60,390 nt of DNA from an uncultured Methanobrevibacter sp. (GTDB lineage Archaea > Methanobacteriota > Methanobacteria > Methanobacteriales > Methanobacteriaceae), in the NCBI RefSeq assembly GCF_900314615.1, contig NZ_OMWA01000028.1, positions 1-60,390 on the forward strand. The letters are read 5' to 3'. Of this stretch, positions 8,311 to 17,501 are shown piece by piece. The stretch's first letter is position 1. The number at the start of each line of letters is the position of its first letter. Under the pieces are notes generated by a model. It saw nothing but the letters and a program-made list of their open reading frames with translations, did not search any database and was not told the DNA's origin. A program made the position numbers and the translations under genes.

Positions 8311-9422
8311 GGATTGGAGTAGTAGTTCACGGTCCGAATATTATAGATTCAGGTTATGCATTAAAATTGATGGAATTCCTAAAGCAGTATGGGGATGTTT
8401 CAGCAAGGCTGGGAGGAACTATGGGCAGAACTGCAGTTATTGACGCAAGTCTTGAGAATATGATTGACATTTCCCGAAAACTTGTTCCCAGCGATTCTTT
8501 AAAATTATTTTATGAAGATAATGTGGATGTGATTTTTTTATTGAACTACGGAAAATCCGATGTGACTGGCCAGGTATTCGGATATAAGGTTTATAATCAT
8601 TTTGCCGGAAAAATCAGTGAAAATAATATTCCTGTTATTCAAATTGAAAGGCCTGGTGAAGATGATGGAAGCATCATACCCTGGAACAATAATCTGGATT
8701 TGGTGGATGAACTTTCAGAGAAATTAAATCTGAGTGTTGTTCTTCCTCGGGAAGTCTATGAAAATCATATTAAACAGGATAATGCAGGTTTTAATCAGAG
8801 AATTGTGCATGGGGTGAGTTCAGGTGAAAATATTATGGTTAACAGTGTCATCATAGGAAAGACTACTTCCGATAGTCTCACACTGATTGCACGCGATAAT
8901 CACATTGTTGATATAATAGGCGGTGAGCTGAAAAGCCACGGTGTTGAAAAACTCGGAGAAGTGGATTTGGACAGCGCCATAATAAAAACCGGTCTTTTAA
9001 GACATGCAAAGGTTACTCCCAGGGTCATATCTCATGACAAACCTGATAAATTTAAAGTAACTTTTTTGGACCATGCGGGTGAAGACGTATATAAATTCAG
9101 AGATTCTTCTCTGGTTATCACTGTCGGTGATGATACAACTTTGATATCTTCTGACATTTTGTACCGATTTGATATACCTATAATTGGAATAACTGATGGG
9201 GATTTGGACAAGGTTGTAGAAGATGGATTCAAGGTTAAAGATTCTGTCATCTTTGAACTTCAAAGTGGTTTTGATGACATCTGCGGTCAAGATATTAAAA
9301 CGAAAATGTTCGGCGGTAAACAGGTCACTTATGATTTCTCAAGCATTGAAGAAGTAAAGGACAGAATAGTTGAAATAATAAATAATATTAATTGCGAATA
9401 TAAAATTAATTATATCAGTTAA
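8307..9422 (+). CDS. DUF2117-type methanogen protein
   Basis: A 371-residue soluble protein of a family known mainly from methanogens. The N-terminal half (about 1-110) begins MRIGVVVHGPNIIDSGYALK, the DUF2117 signature; the middle has SGENIMVNSVIIGKTTSDS; the C-terminal part (about 245-370) resembles an alpha/beta nucleotide-binding fold, but I see no classical P-loop. Function unknown. It overlaps nob1 by 4 bases and is followed 15 bases later by methanogenesis marker 2, so the three are probably one transcript. Confidence 0.75.
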   Translation: MRIGVVVHGPNIIDSGYALKLMEFLKQYGDVSARLGGTMGRTAVIDASLENMIDISRKLVPSDSLKLFYEDNVDVIFLLNYGKSDVTGQVFGYKVYNHFAGKISENNIPVIQIERPGEDDGSIIPWNNNLDLVDELSEKLNLSVVLPREVYENHIKQDNAGFNQRIVHGVSSGENIMVNSVIIGKTTSDSLTLIARDNHIVDIIGGELKSHGVEKLGEVDLDSAIIKTGLLRHAKVTPRVISHDKPDKFKVTFLDHAGEDVYKFRDSSLVITVGDDTTLISSDILYRFDIPIIGITDGDLDKVVEDGFKVKDSVIFELQSGFDDICGQDIKTKMFGGKQVTYDFSSIEEVKDRIVEIINNINCEYKINYIS

Positions 9423-9437
9423 AAGGAAGTGTAATCA

Positions 9438-10412
9438 TTGGATTTTAAAAATCTTGTTAAGGAAATTCAGGAGTTTAAGGGAGTCTCACGTAAAAGCTCC
9501 ATTGATAATGTTATTTCTCTTTTAAATGAAGCTTACAACGTTTCCGGTGATGTTGTTATAGACATAGGAGATGACGCTTCAGCTATTGACATTGGAAATA
9601 ATCAGGTAATGCTTATTGCTGCAGACGGAATCTGGGGAGATATAATGAATGTAAATCCATACTGGGCCGGATACTGTTCTGTTCTAGTAAACGTCAACGA
9701 TATTGCTGCTATGGGCGGAAAACCTTTGGCAATGGTAAACATAATGTCAATAAGCAATGATGATATTTATGAAGATTTGCTTAACGGAATCAAGGACGGA
9801 TGTCTGAAATTCGGAGTTCCTATGGTTGGAGGACACCTCCATCCTGACGGGGAAGTTGATTCATTGGGCGTTGCAATAGTTGGAATAGCTCAAAAAGACA
9901 AAATCATAACAAGTTTCGGCGCTGAAGCCGGAGACAAGGTCATTGTTGCAATCGATCTGGACGGCAAACCTCATGAAATGTTTAGCCTTAACTGGGATAC
10001 AACATACGATAAGGATGCAAAGCTCGTTCAGGACCAGATTACAGCTGTTCAGTACCTAGCTGAAAATGATTACATAAAATCCGGAAAGGACATTTCAAAT
10101 CCTGGAATTTTAGGAACTCTGGAAATGCTTCTGGAAACTTCCGGCAAGGGTGCTGTCGTCAATCTTGAAGACATTCCAAGAAATGAAAGTGTGGAATGGG
10201 TTGACTGGCTCAGGTCATATCCGGGCTCAGGCTTTGTATTTACTGCAAGTGAAGATAAATGCGACTATATCAAGCAGTATCTTGCAAAATATTCTATTGA
10301 AGCGGAAGTTGTCGGTGATGTAACAGACACAAATTCCCTTTATCTGAACTACGGTGATGAACAGGCAGAAGTCTTCAATCAGGATAAAAACCCGGTATTT
10401 ATTTTTAAATGA
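9438..10412 (+). CDS. Methanogenesis marker protein 2 (AIR synthase-related)
   Basis: A 324-residue protein of the AIR synthase/thiamine-monophosphate kinase/selenophosphate synthetase fold: N-terminal Asp-rich metal/ATP segment DIGDDASAID (about 42-51), ADGIWGD, then VLVNVNDIAAMGG and VGGHLHPDGE. Methanogenesis marker 2 is conserved in methanogens but its reaction is unknown. The start is TTG 9438, supported by AAGGAAG upstream; no ATG fits. It lies in an operon after nob1 and the DUF2117 gene. Confidence 0.85.
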   Translation: MDFKNLVKEIQEFKGVSRKSSIDNVISLLNEAYNVSGDVVIDIGDDASAIDIGNNQVMLIAADGIWGDIMNVNPYWAGYCSVLVNVNDIAAMGGKPLAMVNIMSISNDDIYEDLLNGIKDGCLKFGVPMVGGHLHPDGEVDSLGVAIVGIAQKDKIITSFGAEAGDKVIVAIDLDGKPHEMFSLNWDTTYDKDAKLVQDQITAVQYLAENDYIKSGKDISNPGILGTLEMLLETSGKGAVVNLEDIPRNESVEWVDWLRSYPGSGFVFTASEDKCDYIKQYLAKYSIEAEVVGDVTDTNSLYLNYGDEQAEVFNQDKNPVFIFK

Positions 10413-10421
10413 TGTGATAAT

Positions 10422-11201
10422 ATGGAAATAGGCAAAATAGTGACAAATTCATTAAAGTATCCTTTTAGAAATATCAAGAAATTACCTATTCTGTTTATTC
10501 TGTTTATTTTAGTTGCCTTTGTTCCGATTGGCATAATATCTGATAACCGTTATGTTTTAATTTTAGGGTTCATTGCATTTTTTGCATTTATTCTGATTGT
10601 GCCGGGCTATCTCTTTTCAATGGTTAGGATAGGATTAAACGAATCCGCCATGTTTCCCTCAATGGATTTTGGAAATACAATAATGGATTCCATTCGTATG
10701 ATTGCTCTTAGAATGGTATATATGATTGTTCCGGCTATAGTATTTTTCATTGCTTTTTCTGCAGTGGGCATGTCTGCTGTTGATATGATAAGGGACTTTA
10801 AACTGCCTTCTTTAATATTTTCCGTGATTGTAATTATCCTTTTTGTCCTGTTTGTCTACATTGTATTTGAAGTGCTTCTCTTTTTTGCTAAAGCAAGACT
10901 GGCTTACCTGAATAGCCTAAGTGAAGCCGTAAAAGTTCATAAGGTAATGAGTGATATTAAAAATTTAGGGATTATCAATATACTCAAATGGCTGATACTA
11001 ATGGCTGTAGTGATGATTGCAGCTTCTTTTATATCATCATGGGTTATGTCAATTCCGTATGTCGGACTTTTAATTTATATTGGAATTGTAATTCCGATAC
11101 TGGAAAGTATAGGCAATTATTCCCTGGGACTTCTGTATTCAAATATTGCTTTAAACAGTAATGATATGTCCAGAGTTGCATTGGATTATAAAAAATATTA
11201 A
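10422..11201 (+). CDS. DUF4013-type integral membrane protein
   Basis: A 259-residue multi-pass membrane protein with about six hydrophobic segments, including FILFILVAFVPIG, FIAFFAFILIVPGYL and VIVIILFVLFVYIVF. The opening pattern, a short amphipathic start with KYPFRN before the first segment and GYLFSMVR after the second, matches the DUF4013 family common in Methanobacteriales. Function unknown. It follows marker 2 by 9 bases and ends the operon. Confidence 0.8.
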   Translation: MEIGKIVTNSLKYPFRNIKKLPILFILFILVAFVPIGIISDNRYVLILGFIAFFAFILIVPGYLFSMVRIGLNESAMFPSMDFGNTIMDSIRMIALRMVYMIVPAIVFFIAFSAVGMSAVDMIRDFKLPSLIFSVIVIILFVLFVYIVFEVLLFFAKARLAYLNSLSEAVKVHKVMSDIKNLGIINILKWLILMAVVMIAASFISSWVMSIPYVGLLIYIGIVIPILESIGNYSLGLLYSNIALNSNDMSRVALDYKKY

Positions 11202-11213
11202 AAAAAGAAAATA

Positions 11214-11972
11214 TTAAGGATTGCACAACTTGCAGGGTACATATCCTTGATCTACAGCTTGATTTCTTGATGAGAAAAATACTTTGTTTCCTTCTGACAT
11301 TTTACTGACACTGCTGCAGCTTGCCTTATGGAATTTTCCGGTATTTGCATTTCCCACATAACTTCCTGATCCTGATGATGCGGAAGATGATGAATCGCCG
11401 GAATCATATGAGGAGCTTGAAGATGAAGATGTGCTGTGAGTATCAGCTACATGGGTGTCTGCGTTTGCCCAGTTGTAAGGATAAAATTCACTTGGGGGCA
11501 TGTACATTATCTCAGCAAGTCCTTCTTTTAAAAGCATTTCATTGACATTTTTACCGTCAACAATAACGACTCCCAATGTTCTGCCGTATTTGTCTGAGTG
11601 CTTTGAATCGTCAATATCGATACCTACTGTTTTTCCGAGACATAATTTCTGCACGAAGTTTTTGGATGTAATGTATCCTTCAACACCTCTTTCGGGAGTA
11701 TTGACTCCTACGAAACGTATCTTATCTCCATTGTCCAGATAGATTGTATCTCCGTCAACAACCTGTGTGCACACTGCACTTTCTTCAACATGGCATTCTG
11801 TATCGCTGTATTTGCTCAGTATGTCTGATGCTGACATGTCTGAATATTTGGTACTTGGAATGTTATGTGAAAATCCGGTACCTGTGTATGCGCTAGCAAT
11901 GGAAAGCGCTGATATAGCTATCAGTAAAATCACAAGTAGTGAAACGATGTGTTTTTTGTTAAATGACATCAT
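11214..11972 (-). CDS. Secreted thermonuclease-family nuclease with Cys-containing tail
   Basis: Predicted extracellular nuclease of the staphylococcal nuclease (SNase) family, 252 residues. A signal peptide or anchor spans about 8-28. The SNase domain (about 65-165) has VDGDT (72-76), Arg87 and Glu94 of RFVGVNTPE and Arg131 of KYGRTLGV, matching the family's catalytic set. A Ser-rich linker (178-205) joins it to a tail with Cys219, Cys247 and Cys250, similar to the small Cys module attached to many secreted nucleases. GGAGG lies before the tandem ATGs. Transcribed alone. Confidence 0.88.
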   Translation of the reverse strand: MMSFNKKHIVSLLVILLIAISALSIASAYTGTGFSHNIPSTKYSDMSASDILSKYSDTECHVEESAVCTQVVDGDTIYLDNGDKIRFVGVNTPERGVEGYITSKNFVQKLCLGKTVGIDIDDSKHSDKYGRTLGVVIVDGKNVNEMLLKEGLAEIMYMPPSEFYPYNWANADTHVADTHSTSSSSSSSYDSGDSSSSASSGSGSYVGNANTGKFHKASCSSVSKMSEGNKVFFSSRNQAVDQGYVPCKLCNP

Positions 11973-12059
11973 TTTTCCTCCTTGAATATATTTGTTATCA
12001 CTTTGTGTAAATATAGTTTTTGCAATTATGATAAGTAATTTTAATATATAAAAAGATTA

Positions 12060-12097
12060 TAAATATATAATATTAAAAATTCTTATTAGGAGATTGT
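12060..12097 (+). promoter_or_regulatory. Promoter region and ribosome binding site of the methanogenesis-marker operon
   Basis: An AT-only stretch containing TATAAATATA precedes AGGAGAT about 5 bases before ATG 12098. It is the only plausible promoter before the five-gene marker run. Confidence 0.45.
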
Positions 12098-13645
12098 ATG
12101 TTAATTAAAATTAATGGAGAAGAAATAGATGTGGCAGAAGCTTCAACAATTCAGGATGTAATTGCTGAAACTAATGCTCCATATACTCCTGGTAGTATTG
12201 TTTGTTTGATTAAAGGAAAAAAGGAACTTGAGAAGAACATAAGCAAATATAAAATTAAAACAAATCAAGGTTCCATAATCATTCAATTGGACGAATCCGA
12301 AGAAGCAAAACCTTTAGTTGATGTATGGAAAAATCAATATGAGGAATTTGTTGATTTGGATATAAGATGGTCCACTCCGACAGAAGTGGCAATCGGTCCT
12401 ATTGTAACTGATCTGGAACCGACTTCAGATGAATACAAATATTATGAAGGGGATGTTGTTTTAAGTTTATCTAGTTTTAGTAATGAATCTACTCATTTAA
12501 TTATGCTTAAAGAGAATACAACCAACGTTTATAGTGTACCTCCGTACAACAAGGGAATATTTGCCCGTGTCATAGGTGGTAAAAAAACTTTGGAAAATCT
12601 CACAGATGATGACAGGGTAACCGGTATCGAACCTATCATAGAGAGAAGTACAAGCACTGACATGATTTCAGTAACTGATTTAAGCACACAACTGGAAGAA
12701 GGAAATGAGCTGTATACTTATATCTCTTTTGATATTGATGAAGAGTCTCCTGTCAGTGTTGAGCATCTGTTCTCATTAATTAAGGACGGTAGAATCAAGG
12801 TTTCTTATGACAGTGAATCTTTCATAGGTTTTTATGAACTTCAAGGTATCGAAAAACCGAAAGAACATACTACTCAAAGAGTCAGAGGAACAATCACCGT
12901 CAGAAATGATGGTGTAGGTGTTGGAAAACTATTCGTTTATCGTGAAAACAGAGTATTAACTCCAAATCATACTACTGTTGGAAAAATCATTAACGGTATG
13001 GAAATTATCGATATTGCTAAGGAAAATGATTTCATTACTGTAAAATCTGAAAGACAAAGATTGATGTTGCTGAATAAAACTCAAAAAGAGGCTACAGAGC
13101 TGTTGTCTGCTGCAGGAGTTGAACATCTAATCGATGGACTTGTTGACGAGAATGCAGTTATTGTTGAGCAAAATCCTAAACATACAATTGATATCTTAAA
13201 AGAAGGCCAAGTGATTACTAAATCCGTTAATAAAGAGGATTTATGCAAAATCAAATTTACAGATAATGCGCCAAGGTCTGTCAGATACTTCAAACGTCTG
13301 TCCGGTCTTTTAGAAAACCCTATCGGTAAAATAAAAGTCCACTTTTCTGTACCTGGAATGCACATTGTTATTTTTGAAGGAGATAAAAAAGCTGCGAAAG
13401 GTTTGGTTCCTGAAAATAACCCTGTAGATAAAGTTATAAGAGGTCAAATCGGTATTACAAATATGGCTTCAAAAAGTGCAGGTCTGATCGGTATCAGATT
13501 TGAAGACAATTCTGAATTCGGACCGACTGCTGAAAGCTTTGAAGCGACTAACATTATTGGTGATATTGTTTCAGATTATGATGCTCTTGAAGAATTAAAA
13601 GAAGGAGTTGTAGTATATGTCACAGAATCTAACAATGAGTCCTGA
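12098..13645 (+). CDS. Methanogenesis marker protein 3
   Basis: A 515-residue member of methanogenesis marker family 3. It opens with a ubiquitin-like segment (MLIKINGEEIDVAEASTIQD) and later has cyclophilin-like beta domains, including RVRGTITVRNDGVGVGKLFV. Marker 3 has been found with the ATP-dependent complex that activates methyl-coenzyme M reductase (MCR) in related methanogens. It heads a tight operon with markers 6, 5, 15 and 17 and overlaps marker 6 by 29 bases. The family call is strong; the exact role is from the literature on relatives. Confidence 0.88.
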   Translation: MLIKINGEEIDVAEASTIQDVIAETNAPYTPGSIVCLIKGKKELEKNISKYKIKTNQGSIIIQLDESEEAKPLVDVWKNQYEEFVDLDIRWSTPTEVAIGPIVTDLEPTSDEYKYYEGDVVLSLSSFSNESTHLIMLKENTTNVYSVPPYNKGIFARVIGGKKTLENLTDDDRVTGIEPIIERSTSTDMISVTDLSTQLEEGNELYTYISFDIDEESPVSVEHLFSLIKDGRIKVSYDSESFIGFYELQGIEKPKEHTTQRVRGTITVRNDGVGVGKLFVYRENRVLTPNHTTVGKIINGMEIIDIAKENDFITVKSERQRLMLLNKTQKEATELLSAAGVEHLIDGLVDENAVIVEQNPKHTIDILKEGQVITKSVNKEDLCKIKFTDNAPRSVRYFKRLSGLLENPIGKIKVHFSVPGMHIVIFEGDKKAAKGLVPENNPVDKVIRGQIGITNMASKSAGLIGIRFEDNSEFGPTAESFEATNIIGDIVSDYDALEELKEGVVVYVTESNNES

Positions 13646-14084
13646 TTTAGGTAAAGAAGATTGGGACCCTGATGTAATTACCCGTATGATTTTTATTGGA
13701 CCGGGAGCTCATGTAAGCGAACAAGAAATTGTAAGCGAATTTCATATGCTTGGTTTACCTCTTACAATAAAAAATACCTGTTATGGGTCTATGATTAGTG
13801 GAAAAAGTGAAGATGTTTACAAAGCTATTGAAGAGATAAGAAAACTTGATCCAAACCACATTTTCACAAAGGAAAGAGGTTTCGCTCCAGGTGATCCTAG
13901 AAGATGCAGAGGTCACAGATTTGGACCTAGGGAAGGATTCCACCAAATGGAAAAAGAATATAGAATACTTGGTTTTGTCTCCAAAGCTTTAGAAAATCCG
14001 AAAGAAGTTGAACTGGAAGAGAAAAAACCAGTTGAAGTTGACGAATTTAAAAAGATTATGGACGAATGTCTTGAAAACAAATAA
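13617..14084 (+). CDS. Methanogenesis marker protein 6
   Basis: A 155-residue protein of methanogenesis marker family 6; function not established. Recognisable segments are DPDVITRMIFIGPGAHVSEQ and FAPGDPRRCRGHRFGPREGF. I keep ATG 13617, which has GGAG 9 bases upstream, although this overlaps marker 3 by 29 bases; ATG 13635 is a weaker alternative. It is followed by marker 5 after 12 bases. Confidence 0.85.
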   Translation: MSQNLTMSPDLGKEDWDPDVITRMIFIGPGAHVSEQEIVSEFHMLGLPLTIKNTCYGSMISGKSEDVYKAIEEIRKLDPNHIFTKERGFAPGDPRRCRGHRFGPREGFHQMEKEYRILGFVSKALENPKEVELEEKKPVEVDEFKKIMDECLENK

Positions 14085-14096
14085 TGTGGTGAAAAC

Positions 14097-14552
14097 ATGG
14101 TTAAAATTGCGGTTTATCCTCCAAACTCATTAATTTTGGCAGATTTACTTGAAAGGAAAGGTCATACTCCTTTAGTTTTACAAAAACAAATTAGACAAAA
14201 AATTAAAGATCCGGAGATTGATTCTCCACCAATGAATATTACTGAAGAAGATCCGATTAAAGGACTTAAATATGCGGCTATTGAAGTTCCGTCTGGTGTT
14301 CGTGGAAGAATGGCTATTATAGGACCTCTTATAGATGAGGCTGAAGCGGCAATTGTTGTCGACGGCGCTCCTTACGGATTCGGTTGTATTGGATGTGCAA
14401 GAACCAATGAATTGTCCATTTTCTTACTCAGAAACAAGGGCATTCCTGTATTGGAACTCACATATCCTACTAATCAGGATGAAACTTATGTTATGGTAAA
14501 TAAAATTAATGAATTTGTAGATTCACTAGAAGAAACTGTCGGGGAGGAATAA
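14097..14552 (+). CDS. Methanogenesis marker protein 5
   Basis: A 151-residue protein matching methanogenesis marker family 5 (MVKIAVYPPNSLILADLLER; VDGAPYGFGCIGCARTNELS with a CIGC cysteine pair). The CxxC could bind metal or be redox active, but no role is proven. It has GGTG before the start, sits in the marker 3-6-5-15-17 operon and ends 2 bases before marker 15. Confidence 0.85.
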   Translation: MVKIAVYPPNSLILADLLERKGHTPLVLQKQIRQKIKDPEIDSPPMNITEEDPIKGLKYAAIEVPSGVRGRMAIIGPLIDEAEAAIVVDGAPYGFGCIGCARTNELSIFLLRNKGIPVLELTYPTNQDETYVMVNKINEFVDSLEETVGEE

Positions 14553-14554
14553 GA

Positions 14555-15796
14555 ATGGTTAAAATTGCTTTAGTTTCATGTGGAACAGAATACAGTGGAA
14601 TTCAAAAGGAAATTGAAAAAGCGGCAAACAAGTTCGGTGCTGAAATTATCCTTCCTGAAATCGATTTAGATTATATTGACGAATCCTATGAAAAATTCGG
14701 ATTTTCAGCTCAAAGTTCAAGTTTAAAATTAATGATTGCAAGAGCTATGGCTATTGTTGAAGGCAGATGCAAACCTGATGCAGTATTTATCGCAACCTGT
14801 TTCAGATGTGCAGAAGCGGCTCTGGTCAGAAATGAAGTCAGACGTTTCATACAAAACAATACTCGTATTCCAGTAGTTACCTATTCATTTACTGAAAGGA
14901 CAAAAGCTGACGAATTGTTTATCCGTATGGAGGCATTGGCTACAACTGTAACTCGTAGAAGTATCCTTGCTCGTGAAAAACAAGAAGGACTCACTCTTGG
15001 ACTTGATTCAGGTTCAACAACTACAAAAGCAGTGCTCATGGAAAACAACAAGGTTATCGGAACCGGATGGACATCCACCAAAGACATTATTGAATCTGCT
15101 AAAACTGCAGCTGCAGAAGCATTCGAACAGACTGATTACGGATGGGATGATTTAGACGGTATCGGAACTACCGGTTACGGTAGGTTTACCATGGGTCAGG
15201 AATTTGGAGCAGAACTCATTCAGGAAGAACTGTCCGTTAACGCAAAAGGTGCAGTATATCTTGCAGACTGTCAGAAAGGAGAAGCTACTGTACTGGACAT
15301 CGGTGGTATGGACAACAAGGTAATTACCGTAAACAACGGTATTCCGGACAACTTTACCATGGGTGGTATCTGTGCAGGTGCATCAGGAAGATTCCTTGAT
15401 ATGACTTCCAGAAGACTGGACGTTGATATTACCGAATTAGGTCCTCTCGCAGTTCAGGGTGACTGGAGAAAAGCAATGCTTAACTCTTACTGTATTGTAT
15501 TCGGTATTCAGGACCTTGTTACTACACTTGCTGCAGGAGGTTCCAAAGCGGATGTTGCAGCAGCTGCCTGTCACTCCGTATCAGAACAGGTATACGAACA
15601 GCAACTTCAGGAAATTGATATTCGTGAACCTTTAATTCAAGTAGGCGGAACAAGTTTGATTTCAGGTCTTGTTGAAGCGGTAAGTGAAACTTTAGGTGGA
15701 ATTGAAGTTATTGTTCCTGAATATTCTCAGCACATCGGTGCTGTAGGATCAGCTCTTTTAGTATCCGGAATGGGACACAGACAAGATAACAAATAA
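14555..15796 (+). CDS. Methanogenesis marker protein 15 (HgdC/BcrA-type ATPase)
   Basis: A 413-residue protein of marker family 15. Residues 1-140 are a family-specific domain; the rest is an ASKHA-fold ATPase like the activators of 2-hydroxyacyl-CoA dehydratases, with GLDSGSTTTKAV (149-160) and DIGGMDNKVI (248-257). Cys273 in GGICAGASGRF and Cys313 in SYCIVFG fall 40 residues apart, close to the spacing of the two cysteines that hold the bridging 4Fe-4S cluster in HgdC. By analogy it could drive low-potential electron transfer with ATP, perhaps for MCR activation (inference). Confidence 0.88.
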   Translation: MVKIALVSCGTEYSGIQKEIEKAANKFGAEIILPEIDLDYIDESYEKFGFSAQSSSLKLMIARAMAIVEGRCKPDAVFIATCFRCAEAALVRNEVRRFIQNNTRIPVVTYSFTERTKADELFIRMEALATTVTRRSILAREKQEGLTLGLDSGSTTTKAVLMENNKVIGTGWTSTKDIIESAKTAAAEAFEQTDYGWDDLDGIGTTGYGRFTMGQEFGAELIQEELSVNAKGAVYLADCQKGEATVLDIGGMDNKVITVNNGIPDNFTMGGICAGASGRFLDMTSRRLDVDITELGPLAVQGDWRKAMLNSYCIVFGIQDLVTTLAAGGSKADVAAAACHSVSEQVYEQQLQEIDIREPLIQVGGTSLISGLVEAVSETLGGIEVIVPEYSQHIGAVGSALLVSGMGHRQDNK

Positions 15797-15814
15797 ATTT
15801 AAGGACTGGTTTAC

Positions 15815-16369
15815 ATGTTAGTAGAATGCTACGATGAAAGAGGTGCAGAAGTTTATGAAATCATCATTAAGCAGATTTTCCAGGATCTGGTTCTTGGAGC
15901 TGCTGTAGATGATTTAAGAGCTTATGTAAATCCGGATGATCCTGTATTTATCTTAGCTATCAAAATGAAAAAAACTTCAAGTGTAGTTAAATTTGAGGAT
16001 GTTGCTAACCTCACTTACGTTAAAGATGATGACGTTACCCGTATACTTGTAGATAATGAAAATTATCTTCCTAATATTCTCAAACAGTTATGGAAAAGGT
16101 TTTCCAGAGAGGAAATCTATCAGCCTAACAGATATCAGCTTGAAATTGCAGGCGACAACACAGATTTGAAAACTTTGGTTATAGATGACCCTCATTCCAA
16201 TCTCCAAAGGAGAATCTATGATGCAATATTCAGGATATTGCCTGAAGGTTTTAAAATCATCAAGGACATGTCCACTGATAATATCGTTACTGTGGTAGCT
16301 ACAGATGAGTTAATTGCTGATGCATGGATTGAAAAAGCTAATGAATATATATCTGAGTTGGAAAATTAA
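15815..16369 (+). CDS. Methanogenesis marker protein 17
   Basis: A 184-residue member of methanogenesis marker family 17 (MLVECYDERGAEVYEIIIKQ at the start; RYQLEIAGDNTDL in the middle). Marker 17 has been reported with markers 3 and 7 in the MCR activation complex of related methanogens. It is the last gene of the marker operon. Marker 7, a partner in those complexes, is not in this window. Confidence 0.85.
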   Translation: MLVECYDERGAEVYEIIIKQIFQDLVLGAAVDDLRAYVNPDDPVFILAIKMKKTSSVVKFEDVANLTYVKDDDVTRILVDNENYLPNILKQLWKRFSREEIYQPNRYQLEIAGDNTDLKTLVIDDPHSNLQRRIYDAIFRILPEGFKIIKDMSTDNIVTVVATDELIADAWIEKANEYISELEN

Positions 16370-16371
16370 AT

Positions 16372-16387
16372 AGAAAAATTTATATAT
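16372..16387 (+). promoter_or_regulatory. Strong archaeal promoter of nifB (BRE and TATA box)
   Basis: AGAAAAA followed by TTTATATAT (16379-16387) is close to the consensus BRE/TATA of Methanobacteriales. It starts 2 bases after the marker 17 stop. Transcription should begin near 16405-16410, leaving a leader of about 30 bases with GGAGAAGTGAT before ATG 16441. Confidence 0.75.
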
Positions 16388-16440
16388 TTGTTCGTAACAA
16401 TACAAAATAACAGGAGTTATATAATCGGAGAAGTGATAAT

Positions 16441-17307
16441 ATGGCTGAACACAAAGGTTCAAGATTTGCACATATAACAAAAGCACATCCATGTTTCAAT
16501 GAAAAAATGCATGATAAAGTCGGTAGAGCACATGTACCTGTTGCACCAAAATGTAATATCTTTTGTAACTTCTGTACAAGAGATATCAACAATGAGGAAG
16601 ACAGACCTGGTGTTGCAAGCTGTGTCATGGATGCTGATGCTGCAATAAATCATGTTAATGAAGTAACTGCAGAAGGTCCAATTTCTGTTGTTGGAGTAGC
16701 AGGACCTGGAGATTCACTTGCTAATGAGGAAACTTTCAAGTTCTTTGAAAAATTAGCATCTGAACAGCCGGATTTAATAAAATGTATGAGTACAAACGGT
16801 CTTTTACTTCCTAAATATGCAGACAGACTTGCAGAACTTGGAGTAAATTCCGTTACTGTAACAATCAATGCAATTGATCCTGACATTGCAGTTGATATCT
16901 ATTCATTTATCAAATATGAAGGAAAAGTCTATAAAGGATACGATGCTGTTAAAATTTTAATCAAAAACCAGTTGGATGGTGTTGAAAAGGCGGCTGCCAA
17001 TGGTATGGTTGTTAAAGTCAATTCAGTATTGATTCCTGGATTAAATGATGAACATATTGTTGAAATAGCTAAAGAAGTTAAAAAAAGAGGAGCTTCTCTT
17101 ATGAATATCCTGCCTTTGATTCCTTTAGCAAAAATGAAACATTATTCACGTCCTGACTGTTCCATGATGGAAAGCGTAAGGGAACAGGTTGAAGAAATCA
17201 TACCTGTATTCAGAGCATGTACTCAATGCAGAGCCGATGCATACGGAATACCTGGTAAGAAAAGTGAAGACCATCATTTGGGAATGACTCCGCAAAGTCA
17301 TTATTAG
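16441..17307 (+). CDS. nifB: NifB-type radical SAM protein (FeS cluster precursor synthase)
   Basis: NifB fuses 4Fe-4S clusters and inserts carbide to make the 8Fe-9S-C precursor (L-cluster) of nitrogenase cofactor. The 288-residue protein is the short archaeal form without a NifX domain. It has HPC (16-18), the radical SAM triad Cys38-x3-Cys42-x2-Cys45, the family motif RPGV (55-58), and a C-terminal ACTQCRADAYGIPG with further cluster cysteines. It follows the marker operon but has its own promoter. No nitrogenase genes are nearby, consistent with a role in the complex FeS clusters reported for the MCR activation machinery. Confidence 0.9.
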   Translation: MAEHKGSRFAHITKAHPCFNEKMHDKVGRAHVPVAPKCNIFCNFCTRDINNEEDRPGVASCVMDADAAINHVNEVTAEGPISVVGVAGPGDSLANEETFKFFEKLASEQPDLIKCMSTNGLLLPKYADRLAELGVNSVTVTINAIDPDIAVDIYSFIKYEGKVYKGYDAVKILIKNQLDGVEKAAANGMVVKVNSVLIPGLNDEHIVEIAKEVKKRGASLMNILPLIPLAKMKHYSRPDCSMMESVREQVEEIIPVFRACTQCRADAYGIPGKKSEDHHLGMTPQSHY

Positions 17308-17345
17308 ATGCTCATCTGAGTATCTTTTACTTTTATTTTTAATTA
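17306..17345 (+). terminator. Hairpin and T-tract terminator of nifB
   Basis: AGATGCTCA/TGAGTATCT (17306-17325) pairs over its length with one G-T wobble and overlaps the stop codon. It is followed by T-rich tracts to about 17360. Confidence 0.6.
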
Positions 17346-17501
17346 TATTTTTTTCTAATTGAAAACTCTATTTTTTAATATTAATCATCATATTTAAATT
17401 GCGCATGTCTTCAATAGCAATATTAATTATTGATGAAATAGATAATTATTATCTGATATTTACATCAATTTTATATTATTATAATAAAGGAAAAAGATAA
17501 T

